Of a stretch of 64,000 bases of DNA, positions 45,821-53,807 are shown piece after piece. The stretch is from contig JADKJM010000005.1 of the NCBI GenBank assembly GCA_016721005.1, positions 310,001 through 374,000 of the forward strand, in the 5' to 3' direction. A model generated the notes under the pieces. It made no database searches. It saw nothing but the letters and a program-made list of their open reading frames with translations, and was not told where the DNA came from. The position numbers and the translations under genes are program-made. Position 1 is the stretch's first letter; the number at the start of each line of letters is the position of its first letter. The stretch is from Flavobacteriales bacterium. GTDB lineage: Bacteria > Bacteroidota > Bacteroidia > Flavobacteriales_F > PHOS-HE28.

Positions 45821-46962
45821 AACATCCGATCGCCATCCTGCTGATCTCGCTCCTGCCGCTGCAAGCTGCGGCGCAGCATGTCCAGTTCGATCTGTATTCC
45901 GCCATGGACGGGCAATTGGAGCTGTCCGATGGGGTGTTCACCAATTTCTGGGGCTACGGGTTCACCGGTGAGGCCATGACCATGCCCGCGCCGGAATTGG
46001 TGGTGCAAACGGGTGACACGGTCGATGTGACCATGTACAACGCCTCCAACGAATCGCACACGATACACCTGCACGGGTTGGATGTGGACCAGGTGAACGA
46101 TGGGGTGCCCCAGACCTCGTTCTATGTGAACACCGGGGAAACCGCCACCTACTCCTTCGTGGCGAAGCATCCGGGCACCTATCTCTACCATTGCCATGTG
46201 ACCACCACGCAACACCTCACCATGGGCATGTATGGTTTGCTGGTGGTGAAGGAACCCGGCTATGTGCTCTATGCCGGAGGCCCCGGCTACCAACACGAGC
46301 GGGACTTCCTCTTCAGCGACCTGGAGGTGCGCGTGAACGATGACCCGTTGCAGGCCTTCCCCTTCCATACCATACGGCCGGACCACTTCATGGTGAACGG
46401 CCGCAGCGGGGATCAGCTGCTACAGGACCAGAGCCTCTGGATCACGGCGAACGCGGGCGAGCCCGTGGCGCTGCGCTTGGCCAACATCAGCTATACCGTG
46501 GTGCGCTGCGCCTTCCCGGCCGGTGGCATCGCCACGGTACACATGAGCGATGGCCGGGTGCTGCCGCAGCCTTTCACCACGGACACCCTGGAGATCTATC
46601 CGGGCGAGCGGTTCACTGTGCTGCTGATGCCACAGGTGGATATCACCGGCACGCTAACGGTGGACCATTACAGCATGCTGGATGGCACCCTCCAAGGCAG
46701 CAACGCGATCCCCGTGGGCGTGGGCATCCCTACCCTGGTGAACGGACCCACCTGGAACGTAGCGCCCAACCCCGCCCGGGCGGAGGTGGTGCTTACCGTG
46801 GACGCTGGCGCCTTGGTGCACTGGACCGCTGCGGACGGAAGGCTGGTGCGCGAGGACCGCCTCGTGCATGGTGCCAACCGCATCGATGTTTCCGGCATGC
46901 CCCCCGGACTCTACATGGTGCATGATGCCCGTGGGCACGTTGCGCGTGTAGTGGTGGACTAG
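45817..46962 (+). CDS. multicopper oxidase-like protein with T9SS-type C-terminus
   Basis: A 381-residue exported protein (signal peptide to LQAAAQ). The N-terminal cupredoxin domain carries HTIHLHGLDVD (HxH) and the full YLYHCHVTTTQHLTMGMYG (HCH, then H and M), a type 1 copper plus T2/T3 ligand set. The second domain is degenerate, and the C-terminus (NVAPNPARAEVVLTVDAGALVH to GHVARVVVD) resembles a T9SS sorting domain. It is translationally coupled to the previous gene, so the two may form one oxidase or a copper-shuttling pair at the cell surface (inference). Confidence 0.75.
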   Translation: MKHPIAILLISLLPLQAAAQHVQFDLYSAMDGQLELSDGVFTNFWGYGFTGEAMTMPAPELVVQTGDTVDVTMYNASNESHTIHLHGLDVDQVNDGVPQTSFYVNTGETATYSFVAKHPGTYLYHCHVTTTQHLTMGMYGLLVVKEPGYVLYAGGPGYQHERDFLFSDLEVRVNDDPLQAFPFHTIRPDHFMVNGRSGDQLLQDQSLWITANAGEPVALRLANISYTVVRCAFPAGGIATVHMSDGRVLPQPFTTDTLEIYPGERFTVLLMPQVDITGTLTVDHYSMLDGTLQGSNAIPVGVGIPTLVNGPTWNVAPNPARAEVVLTVDAGALVHWTAADGRLVREDRLVHGANRIDVSGMPPGLYMVHDARGHVARVVVD

Positions 46963-47031
46963 ATCGCGTTGAGGTCCGGGTGGTGATCGGCTACATTGAA
47001 CAGGCCGAAGATCGGATCCAACCTGAGTTGT

Positions 47032-47215
47032 GTTTCCCCTCTTGGAGTTCGGCTACCTTGGCGGGAATGATCAGCCTTCGGGAACGTGTTAACGATCACG
47101 GCTACGGGGCGCAGGGTCCGCTCCTTGGCTGCGCGCAAGTGCCGCACACGGAGCGAGACCACGGCGGAGGTATTCTTCAAGGGTGGCGATCAGCGGATAC
47201 CCTGCGCAGGTCGAA
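47032..47215 (+). repeat. dispersed hairpin repeat, copy B
   Basis: TACCTTGG at 47054-47061, GGTCCGCTCC at 47115-47124, a 25-nt loop, GGAGCGAGACC at 47150-47160, then ACGGCGGAGG and TTCTTCAAGGG shared with copies C and D. Aligned with copy A from the box to the 3' stem arm without indels except one base, it is clearly homologous. Confidence 0.72.
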
Positions 47216-47410
47216 AGGTGGCCTTGGAGACCGGGCTGCTCGCCACCGCGATCAACTTGAAGAAGTTGGTCCGGATCCTTCAAAAGCAGGTCGAGGAACG
47301 CATCAAAACCGCCCTCTGCTCGATATGGGCAACCAGCTTGGGCCAGTTCCCTGTGATCCGGCTTGCGTGAGTCTTCCGACCCCACCACATAACGCGCTAC
47401 CTATAAAGAA

Positions 47411-47436
47411 GAGGCCGCCCCTTTTGAGACGGCCTC
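47411..47436 (+). terminator. hairpin, probable terminator
   Basis: Stem gaggccg/cggcctc with a 12-nt loop, followed 5 nt later by a TTTTT run. Confidence 0.5.
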
Positions 47437-47499
47437 ATCATTTTTGGCCTCTACTGACGATCCTCAGTTCGGGCTTTTTGTTGAGACACTACCCTTGTT

Positions 47500-47516
47500 T
47501 GGAATTGTTCCAAATA
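47500..47516. promoter_or_regulatory. palindrome TTTGGAA-TTG-TTCCAAA, putative operator
   Basis: Perfect 7-bp half-sites with a 3-bp spacer, 6 bp before the methyltransferase ATG and directly after a TACCCTTG box (47492-47499). The position between promoter and start is typical for a repressor site. The regulator is unknown. Confidence 0.5.
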
Positions 47517-47522
47517 AGGAAG

Positions 47523-48368
47523 ATGATTGAACAGGAAGTATTGGAGCCGGTCGCGACCGCAGAACCGAAGGTGGGAGTGCCGCACCGTTCAACAGCGAAC
47601 CAGACGTTGAACGAAGACCAAGGCCACTGGCTTTTGGCCAAAATGGGCAAGAAGGTGCTACGGCCGGGCGGTAAAGAGCTAACTCTTCAATTGATGGGTA
47701 AGCTGGGAGTGACACCCCAGGACGACATCGTGGAATTCGCCCCCGGCCTCGGTTTTACGGCCGGGATCGCCTTGGCCAAGAAACCCCACAGCTATAAAGG
47801 CGTCGAGCTCAACGAGGAGGCGGCGCGCATCCTGCGGAAGAAGATCCATGGCCCCGATCGCGAGATCGTCATCGGCAATGCCTGCTGCAGCCCCTTGGAA
47901 AGCGGCTCGGCGGATAAAGTGTACGGCGAGGCCATGCTCACCATGCAGGCGGATCATCGGAAGGCGGAGATCGTGCGAGAGGCCTATCGCATTTTACGGC
48001 CGGGAGGGCTTTACGGCATACACGAGATCGCCCTCACGCCGGATTCCATGCCGGAGGCGGGCAAAAAAAAGATCCAGCACGACCTCGCCACCACCATCAA
48101 GGTGAACGCCCGACCGCTCACGGAGGCCGAATGGACCGCGATGCTGGTTGCCGAGGGTTTTACGGTGGAGAGCGTCATGACCAATCCGATGCATCTCTTG
48201 GAGGCTGCACGGATCGTGGATGACGAAGGCTTCTTCCGCACCTTGAAGATCGTCTTCAACATCCTCACGCACCCCAAGGCCCGCAAGCGGATCCTTTCCA
48301 TGCGCAAAGTCTTCCGGCGCTACGAGGATTCCATGAGCGCCATCGCGATAGTCGCCCGTAAGCGCTGA
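47523..48368 (+). CDS. class I SAM-dependent methyltransferase
   Basis: A 281-residue soluble enzyme. Motif I is VEFAPGLGFTAGIAL, the acidic ribose-binding residue is in YKGVELNEEAARIL, and RILRPGGLYGIHEIAL is motif IV-V. The N-terminus (RSTANQTLNEDQGHWLLAKMGKKVLRPGG) is characteristic of UbiE/arsenite-methyltransferase-like proteins of unknown substrate. The start at 47523 follows a palindromic operator-like site. Monocistronic; substrate not predictable. Confidence 0.82.
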   Translation: MIEQEVLEPVATAEPKVGVPHRSTANQTLNEDQGHWLLAKMGKKVLRPGGKELTLQLMGKLGVTPQDDIVEFAPGLGFTAGIALAKKPHSYKGVELNEEAARILRKKIHGPDREIVIGNACCSPLESGSADKVYGEAMLTMQADHRKAEIVREAYRILRPGGLYGIHEIALTPDSMPEAGKKKIQHDLATTIKVNARPLTEAEWTAMLVAEGFTVESVMTNPMHLLEAARIVDDEGFFRTLKIVFNILTHPKARKRILSMRKVFRRYEDSMSAIAIVARKR

Positions 48369-48417
48369 GTTCAAGTCCCATCAGCGGTCTCCTAAAGGGG
48401 ACCCTGATACCCACCCA

Positions 48418-48645
48418 TCACTTCGAGTGTGCCCGCATCTGCGGAAAGGGAATGCTGATCCCTTTCGCATCGAACAGCTTTTTCACCTGTTCGTGCATGT
48501 CGAAATACACGCTCCAGTAGTCCTCGGACTTGGCCCATACGCGCATGCTGAAGTTCACGGAACTGTCCGCAAGCTCGCCCACCACCACTTGTGGAGCGGG
48601 ATCCTTGACCTTGGCAGGGTGTCCGTCGATCGCCGCCCATGACAA
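48418..48645 (-). pseudogene. 3' remnant of a small mechanosensitive channel gene (mscS)
   Basis: About 70 residues (KDPAPQVVVGELADSSVNF, RVWAKSEDYWSVYFDMHEQV, KGISIPFPQ) match the C-terminal cytosolic alpha/beta domain of MscS. The transmembrane helices and beta domain are absent. The remnant is preceded in frame by repeat copy C (SRSETPAEALSWAAIDGHPAKV), so the 5' part was lost at the junction with that repeat. Not expected to make a channel. Confidence 0.75.
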
Positions 48646-48780
48646 AGCCTCCGCCGGGGTCTCGCTCCGCGAGTGGCTCTTGTGCGTGGCTGAGGAGCGG
48701 ACCCTTTTATGTTTGCCGAAGTGAGGACGACGGAGTTCTCCGTAGAGTCCGATCCCCTAGCACTCCTTGCCGCCAAGGTA
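48603..48780 (-). repeat. dispersed hairpin repeat, copy C
   Basis: Minus-strand copy: TACCTTGGCG at 48771-48780, GGTCCGCTCC at 48694-48703, 25-nt loop, GGAGCGAGACC at 48658-48668, then CGGCGGAGG and GGACACCCTGC. The 3' end runs into the mscS remnant. Confidence 0.68.
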
Positions 48781-48811
48781 TCACGTTCCTGAACCGCCGA
48801 AGCACGCTCGT

Positions 48812-48950
48812 CCTCACGCCCTCACCTTCACCGGCTCCGCCTCCACCCTGCCGAACTCCCCGCTCTCCTGCAGTTCGCGCTGGAGTTGGTGGTTGTCTTG
48901 CTGCTGCCGTCGTGGCTCCAGCCCGGCGGGCCGAAGACGTACATGAACTT
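48812..48950 (-). pseudogene. partial duplicate of the 3' end of the desaturase gene at 50001
   Basis: About 139 bp nearly identical to 50000-50138, including KFMYVFGPPGWSHDGSSKT, but one base is deleted after SSKT, so the frame is lost. It is a scar of a local duplication that also brought copy C near its neighbour. Confidence 0.78.
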
Positions 48951-49288
48951 ATCCTCGCGCAGGGTAGCCGAGCGCGGGATGGGGAGAAGAAGTGGATGGG
49001 TCCGGATCTCAGATCCGAACCAGCGCACATCGGCGTTAGCGGGGGGACACACTGTGCGGGTCGAATGCGGCTGGAAGCCGTCAAAGCGCCACGCTAACGG
49101 ACCGCTGCGCAGGTCTAACATGCTATATTTGCCAAAGCAGAACCCCCGGCCCGGCCCCATCTTCCTACTTGGTAGGTAGGCGGGATTCCGAACCGAGGGT
49201 CCCTTGAAAGAATGCGGGCTACGTGTAGGGCGCTGTCGCTTATGGGGCGGTCCCAGATCGCACGGCACTTTTGCAGCCTTCCCTCATT
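48951..49288. other. 340-bp gap with an orphan promoter box
   Basis: It holds a small hairpin near 48999-49021 (tccggatct c agatccga) and a perfect -7 box TATATTTG at 49124-49131 on the plus strand with no gene after it for 2.8 kb. No coding frame. Confidence 0.45.
49124..49131 (+). promoter_or_regulatory. orphan -7 box TATATTTG
   Basis: Perfect consensus with no plus-strand gene downstream before 51960; it may drive an antisense or small RNA across the minus-strand hypothetical gene. Confidence 0.4.
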
Positions 49289-49753
49289 CTAACAAGTCGT
49301 TTTGGTCAGGGCCACCTCATCGGTGGCCTTGGTCATTTTCACTCGCCATACGTGTTCACCATCCACCACGGCAGCCTCTATTGCCGCGTCCTTCTTCTTC
49401 GCCATCGCCGACAGGGTGACCACCACCCGACGCTTGAATGCCGGGTAGGGCAATCGCACCTGATTCTTCGCGTACAATTCCTCGGCGATACGAACAGAGG
49501 GGAGCACCGCAGAGTTGTCGCGCAAGAAACCCTCAATAGCCCTATCCAACCCCATTACGCTTCCCCCTGGTGTGACATGGACGACACCGCTCACAAATAC
49601 CCTTGGCCTGTCCAGTATCAGATTTGATACTTCGTCCTCCAACGCGCTGATGGCCATCTTAATCCGTTCAATAGTCCGAAGAACGTCCTTCAGGGCCTCA
49701 ACCCGATGGTCGGCCTGCTTATTACCCGTTGGACGCGCTATACCCTCAATCAT
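49289..49753 (-). CDS. hypothetical protein, possible winged-helix C-terminus
   Basis: A 154-residue soluble protein. The N-terminal half is helical (VEALKDVLRTIERIKMAISAL); the C-terminal half (SVRIAEELYAKNQVRLPYPAFKRR...TLSAMAKKKDAAIEAAVV) looks like a winged helix. No homologue recognised. Its upstream region is AT-rich, unlike the neighbours, and lies among duplicated scars, so it may be an accessory gene. Confidence 0.55.
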   Translation of the reverse strand: MIEGIARPTGNKQADHRVEALKDVLRTIERIKMAISALEDEVSNLILDRPRVFVSGVVHVTPGGSVMGLDRAIEGFLRDNSAVLPSVRIAEELYAKNQVRLPYPAFKRRVVVTLSAMAKKKDAAIEAAVVDGEHVWRVKMTKATDEVALTKTTC

Positions 49754-49848
49754 ATATCAAAGGTCACGCGGTCTGATCCGATCAGAACAGTCAAATCTCA
49801 ACGGTTGTCAACAGATGATTGTGTGATACTCAGGAACTTCTGATTGCT

Positions 49849-49998
49849 TTAGACCTGTGCAGGGTGTCCGACGATCACGCCCTTGAAGAAAACCGAAGCC
49901 TCCGCCGGGTCTACCGTCTTCGGCGACCCGGCGACTTCAATGAATGATTCACACCTATCGTGTCGCGCCTTCAACCGCTGAAGCGCGTCCGTGATCAT
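49849..49998 (-). CDS. small hypothetical protein, 49 residues
   Basis: ATG at 49998, starting 2 bp after the desaturase stop, giving MITDALQRLKARHDRCESFI and ending PAEASVFFKGVIVGHPAQV. The end is shared at the DNA level with repeat copies B and C (D). It may be a genuine co-transcribed small protein or a read-through remnant. Confidence 0.45.
   Translation of the reverse strand: MITDALQRLKARHDRCESFIEVAGSPKTVDPAEASVFFKGVIVGHPAQV
49851..49911 (-). repeat. dispersed repeat, right half only (copy D)
   Basis: Shares GGCGGAGGCTTC, TTCTTCAAGGG and GGACACCCTGC with the right ends of copies B and C, but has no GGTCCGCTCC hairpin. Confidence 0.6.
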
Positions 49999-50000
49999 TG

Positions 50001-50990
50001 TCACGCCTTCACCGCCACCGGCTCCGCCTCCACCCTGCCGAACTCCCCGCTCTCCTTCAGTTCGCGTTGGAGTTGGTGGCTGGTCTTGCTGCTGCCGTCG
50101 TGGCTCCAGCCCGGCGGGCCGAAGACGTACATGAACTTGTGCTTGAGCTTCGGCGATTTCTTCATGTCCTTCCAGATCTCCTGGAATTCGAAGATGTTGT
50201 GCACCACGGCGTTGGTGGTGCCGGGGTCGTGGCTTATCCCGAACACGGGTTTTACGCCTTTGATGGGCTTCTGCCACGTGTTGTAAAGGCGGTCCCAGAA
50301 GGTGAAGATGCCGCCGTGGTTGCGGTCCAGGTATTCCACGTTGCTGCTGTGGTGTACCACGTGGACATACGAGGAGTTGAAGATGTTCTCGATCCAGCCG
50401 AAGGAGGGCATCAGTTGCGAGTGCAGCGTGAACTGGTAGAAGGCATTCACGATAAGGCAGGTGGCGATCATGATCGGCTCGAAGCCCAGCAGCGGCATCC
50501 ACAGCCAGTAGATCGGTTTCACGAAGGTGATGAACCAGCCGTTGCGGATGCTGATGGTGAGGTTGAACTTCTTGCCGCTGTGGTGCGGAAGGTGCGCGGC
50601 CCACAGCAAGCGGATGTTGTGCGCCAGCCGGTGGTGCCAGTAGAAGTTATGGTCATCGGCCACGATGCAGATGGCCCAGATGTACCACGCGAAGCCGAGC
50701 GTGGTGAAGCCGAGGTAGTGTTCCCGGAAGGGTGCCGCCCACGTGAACAGGAAGATGTAGAGGGTGATCTCGAAGACGTTGGTGATCACGCGGATGATGG
50801 TGGCGCCGATGCCGATGATGAAGCCCGCGATGGTCTCCTCGCGATCATAGAGGTGTTTTGCGCTGACGTACTCCATGACGATGAGCGCGATGAAGACCGG
50901 GTAGATGTACGTGATCCCGATGCCTTCCACGGCGAGCTCGGGCAGCTGGGCTTTCATATCGAGCCACGCTTGGAGCGGGTTGAATTGCAT
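50001..50990 (-). CDS. sterol desaturase / fatty acid hydroxylase family membrane protein
   Basis: A 329-residue integral membrane diiron enzyme. Histidine boxes: HRLAHN, HLPHHSG, and YVHVVHHSSN, in the order HxxxH, HxxHH, HxxHH. Four to five transmembrane segments (IGITYIYPVFIALIVMEYV, FIIGIGATIIRVITNVFEI). It would hydroxylate or desaturate a lipid; possibly a carotenoid or sphingoid substrate (inference). The start at 50990 follows a perfect TAGCTTTG box by 6 nt. The upstream 900 bp of open frame is the repeat array and not coding. Confidence 0.85.
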   Translation of the reverse strand: MQFNPLQAWLDMKAQLPELAVEGIGITYIYPVFIALIVMEYVSAKHLYDREETIAGFIIGIGATIIRVITNVFEITLYIFLFTWAAPFREHYLGFTTLGFAWYIWAICIVADDHNFYWHHRLAHNIRLLWAAHLPHHSGKKFNLTISIRNGWFITFVKPIYWLWMPLLGFEPIMIATCLIVNAFYQFTLHSQLMPSFGWIENIFNSSYVHVVHHSSNVEYLDRNHGGIFTFWDRLYNTWQKPIKGVKPVFGISHDPGTTNAVVHNIFEFQEIWKDMKKSPKLKHKFMYVFGPPGWSHDGSSKTSHQLQRELKESGEFGRVEAEPVAVKA

Positions 50991-50996
50991 CGCGGC

Positions 50997-51004
50997 CAAA
51001 GCTA
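50997..51004 (-). promoter_or_regulatory. -7 box TAGCTTTG of the desaturase gene
   Basis: Perfect TAnnTTTG on the minus strand, 6 nt from the ATG, giving a leaderless mRNA. The array begins 37 bp upstream. Confidence 0.65.
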
Positions 51005-51040
51005 TCCGGATCGGGGGAACGGCGTCCACGGAATGGAGGA

Positions 51041-51742
51041 AGCGCCGGAGGGCGGGGAATGCAGGAATGCAGGATCCACAGATGACGCAGATGAACACAG
51101 ATGGCGCTCTCTGGGAAGAAGCGCCTGACGGCGCGGAGTGCAGGAATGCAGGATCCACAGATGACGCAGATGAACACAGATGGCGCTCTCTGGGAAGAAG
51201 CGCCGGAGGGCGGGGAATGCAGGAATGCAGGATCCACAGATGACGCAGATGAACACAGATGGCGCTCTCTGGGAAGAAGCGCCTGACGGCGCGGAGTGCA
51301 GGAATGCAGGATCCACAGATGACGCAGATGAACACAGATGGTGCTCTCTGGGAAGAAGCGCCTGACGGCGCGGAGTGCAGGAATGCAGGATCCACAGATG
51401 ACGCAGATGAACACAGATGGCGCTCTCTGGGAAGAAGCGCCTGACGGCGGGGAATGCAGGATCCACAGATGACGCAGATGAACACAGATGGCGCTCTCTG
51501 GGAAGAAGCGCCTGACGGCGCGGAGTGCAGGAATGCAGGATCCACAGATGACGCAGATGAACACAGATGGTGCTCTCTGGGAAGAAGCGCCTGGCGGCGG
51601 GGAATGCAGGATCCACAGATGACGCAGATGAACACAGATGGTGCTCTCTGGGAAGAAGCGCCTGACGGCGCGGAGTGCAGGAATGCAGGATCCACAGATG
51701 ACGCAGATGAGCACAGATGGCGCGCTGGGTAAAGCGCCTGTC
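51041..51742. repeat. array of nine 79-bp units carrying an inverted-repeat arm
   Basis: Nine units of 79 bp (two shortened to about 70). Each holds gatccacagatgacgcagatga, the same words as the arm at 51767-51794, plus a spacer of two kinds (agcgccggagggcgggg or gcgcctgacggcgcgg). Open frames through it on both strands are repeat artefacts. No spacers of unrelated sequence, so not a CRISPR. Confidence 0.88.
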
Positions 51743-51766
51743 GGCGAAGGGTCAGGAATGCAGGAA

Positions 51767-51872
51767 CCACAGATGAACGCAGATGAACACGGATAGGGCT
51801 CAGGCGCCTACCACACGAACGGCCTGGTCCATTGAGCTTGGCATTCATCTGTGTGATCTGCGTCATCTGTGG
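51767..51872. repeat. inverted-repeat element, arms about 26 bp, 52-nt loop
   Basis: Left arm 51767-51794 (ccacagatgaacgcagatg...) and right arm 51847-51872 (...gatctgcgtcatctgtgg) are near-perfect complements. The left arm is the unit of the 79-bp array, so this is the array's likely ancestor. Loop length agrees with 1351 and 11543. Confidence 0.8.
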
Positions 51873-51959
51873 ATCAAACTCCCCATCCAGTGCGTCCGAA
51901 AGGCGCGTGCGGTCCGATCGCCGGGAGAGCCGATACCTTTCCGCTCCACTCTTCGACCC

Positions 51960-53267
51960 ATGAGACGCTATCTGCTCCCCTCGCTCCTACTCGGTTCCGC
52001 GCTCTCCGCGCAGGTCCGCATCAACGGCCCTATGGCCGGCCACGCGGATTTCTTCGAAGCGACGATCTGGATGCAATGCCAAGGACCGTGCTCGGCGCGC
52101 TTGGAGTATTGGCCGCTGGATCGTCCGGACAGCGTGATGCGCACGCCGGTGCAGGACAGCGAGCACGATCGTGCGAACGCGATGGACTTCGTGCTGGACC
52201 AACTGCTGCCGGCCACCACGTACGGATACCGTCCTGTGGTGAACGGACGCGTGGTGGATGTGGGCCAACCACTTTCCATACGCACGCAGACCCTCTGGAA
52301 GTTCAGGGGCGATCCCCCGGAATTCACCGTGGCCATGGGCAGTTGCGCGTACATCAATGAAGCGGCGTACGATCGTCCGGGCGAGCCGTACGGCACCGAC
52401 TACGGCATCTTCGACGCGATCGCGGACAAGACGCCTGACATGATGCTCTGGCTCGGCGACAACCTGTACCTGCGCGAGCCGGATTGGGGTTCGCGCACGG
52501 GCTTCCTGCATCGGTACACCCACTTGCGCTCCACGCCCGAACTGCAACGGCTCCTGCGCGGCACACAGCACATTGCCATCTGGGATGATCATGATTACGG
52601 ATCGAACGACGCCGATGCGAGCTTCGTGAACAGTGCGTTGGCGCGGGAGATGTTCGACCTGTTCTGGCCGAATCCCACGTGCGGCGTTCCGGGTGTGGCG
52701 GGCACCACCACCGCGCTCAGCCATGCCGATGTGGACTTCTTCCTGATGGACAACCGCACCTTCCGGGTGCCGGGTGGCATGAGCACCATGGAACCGGCGA
52801 TGCTCGGCACCGCCCAAGTGGATTGGCTGGTCCAGGCCTTGAAGTACAGCGATGCCACCTTCAAGCTCGTGGCTATCGGTAGCCAGATGCTCAACACGGA
52901 TCCGCAGTACGAGAACTACTCGACCATTGTGAAGGAGCGCGCGGACCTGCTGCGCCGGATCGAGGTGGAAGGCATTCGCGGCGTGGTCTTCCTCACCGGT
53001 GATCGGCACTTTTCCGAACTCGATGTGTTACCCCTTGCCGACGGCCGCAAGATCTACGACCTCACCGTTTCCTCCTTGACCAGCGGCGTGTACAAGGCCA
53101 CCGACCAGAACGAGCTGCGGATCCCGGAGACCGTGGTGGAGCAACACAACTTCGCCACACTCACCTTCAGCGGCAAGAAGAAGGAACGGGTGATGACCAT
53201 TCGTGTCTTCAACGCCAAAGGCGAATTGATGTGGGAACGCACGATCGAACGGGAGAAGAAGCCGTGA
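51960..53267 (+). CDS. PhoD-like alkaline phosphatase / metallophosphatase
   Basis: A 435-residue exported protein (signal peptide to LSAQ). An N-terminal fibronectin-like domain is followed by a PhoD-type metallophosphatase: MGSCAYINEA, WLGDNLYLREPDWGSR, WDDHDYGSNDADA, FLTGDRHFSEL. PhoD enzymes release phosphate from phosphodiesters or nucleotides. A TACCTTTC box lies 18 nt upstream. The start at 51960 is chosen for the signal peptide; upstream in-frame codons are repeat-derived. Confidence 0.88.
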   Translation: MRRYLLPSLLLGSALSAQVRINGPMAGHADFFEATIWMQCQGPCSARLEYWPLDRPDSVMRTPVQDSEHDRANAMDFVLDQLLPATTYGYRPVVNGRVVDVGQPLSIRTQTLWKFRGDPPEFTVAMGSCAYINEAAYDRPGEPYGTDYGIFDAIADKTPDMMLWLGDNLYLREPDWGSRTGFLHRYTHLRSTPELQRLLRGTQHIAIWDDHDYGSNDADASFVNSALAREMFDLFWPNPTCGVPGVAGTTTALSHADVDFFLMDNRTFRVPGGMSTMEPAMLGTAQVDWLVQALKYSDATFKLVAIGSQMLNTDPQYENYSTIVKERADLLRRIEVEGIRGVVFLTGDRHFSELDVLPLADGRKIYDLTVSSLTSGVYKATDQNELRIPETVVEQHNFATLTFSGKKKERVMTIRVFNAKGELMWERTIEREKKP

Positions 53268-53270
53268 GGC

Positions 53271-53717
53271 TCACCCACGCCAACCGTCCAGGATCCGGTT
53301 CAGGGTGGCGGCATCCGCATCGTTGAGCTTCACCGGGAACAACGCGGATCCATGATCGGCTGTGTCGATCCGCGCGAGCAGGTCCAAACCCTTCGGGCTG
53401 ATCCGCACGAGGATCTCGCGTTTATCCGTGTTACCCCGTTCCCGGATCACGAGTCCTTTTGCGATGAGCTTATCGGTGAGCCGTGTGGCGTTCGGCGCGC
53501 GGTCGATCATGCGGCCTTTCACGCTTTGCATCTTCATCGGCTCCTTCGCCCCGCGCAGGATGCGAAGGATGTTGTACTGCTGCAGGCTGATCGCGAACGG
53601 CTTGAAGAAGGACGTCTGGATGGTGCGGAACCAATTCGCTGTGAAGAGCACATTGAGCATGGCCTTCTGCTGCTCACTTTGAAAGGTGCTTTGGAGTTCT
53701 TTCCCGATCCCGGCCAT
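53271..53717 (-). CDS. MarR-family transcriptional regulator
   Basis: A 148-residue winged-helix regulator. ISLQQYNILRILRGAKEPMKMQSVKGRM and APNATRLTDKLIAKGLVIRERGNTDKREILVRISPKGL cover the HTH and wing. Convergent with the phosphatase gene and divergent from the lipoprotein methyltransferase. A TACTTTCG box at 53724-53731 ends 6 nt before the ATG. Ligand and targets unknown. Confidence 0.88.
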   Translation of the reverse strand: MAGIGKELQSTFQSEQQKAMLNVLFTANWFRTIQTSFFKPFAISLQQYNILRILRGAKEPMKMQSVKGRMIDRAPNATRLTDKLIAKGLVIRERGNTDKREILVRISPKGLDLLARIDTADHGSALFPVKLNDADAATLNRILDGWRG

Positions 53718-53723
53718 CGCGGG

Positions 53724-53731
53724 CGAAAGTA
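53724..53731 (-). promoter_or_regulatory. -7 box TACTTTCG of the MarR gene
   Basis: 6 nt before the ATG on the minus strand, predicting a leaderless mRNA. Confidence 0.6.
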
Positions 53732-53807
53732 ATCGTGCTCCGGCCCCGCCGTGTCATGTACATCGCCGTGGTCCGACCCCTAATTTCGGCGCCATCCTCC
53801 GAAGACC

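Larger units (their letters stand above)
46963..47522. other. 560-bp gap with repeat copy B
   Basis: It contains repeat copy B, a frame of up to 95 codons (47086-47370) with an AT-rich tail reading VALETGLLATAINLKKLVRI, which could be a coding remnant, and a hairpin terminator at 47411-47436. No confident gene. Confidence 0.45.

Noticed and set aside
51041..51742. 79-bp array as a CRISPR
   Set aside because: Everything between the words is also repeated; no unique spacers.
50991..51866. N-terminal extension of the desaturase to about 620 residues
   Set aside because: The extension is the 79-bp array read through; the promoter box is 6 nt before the ATG at 50990.
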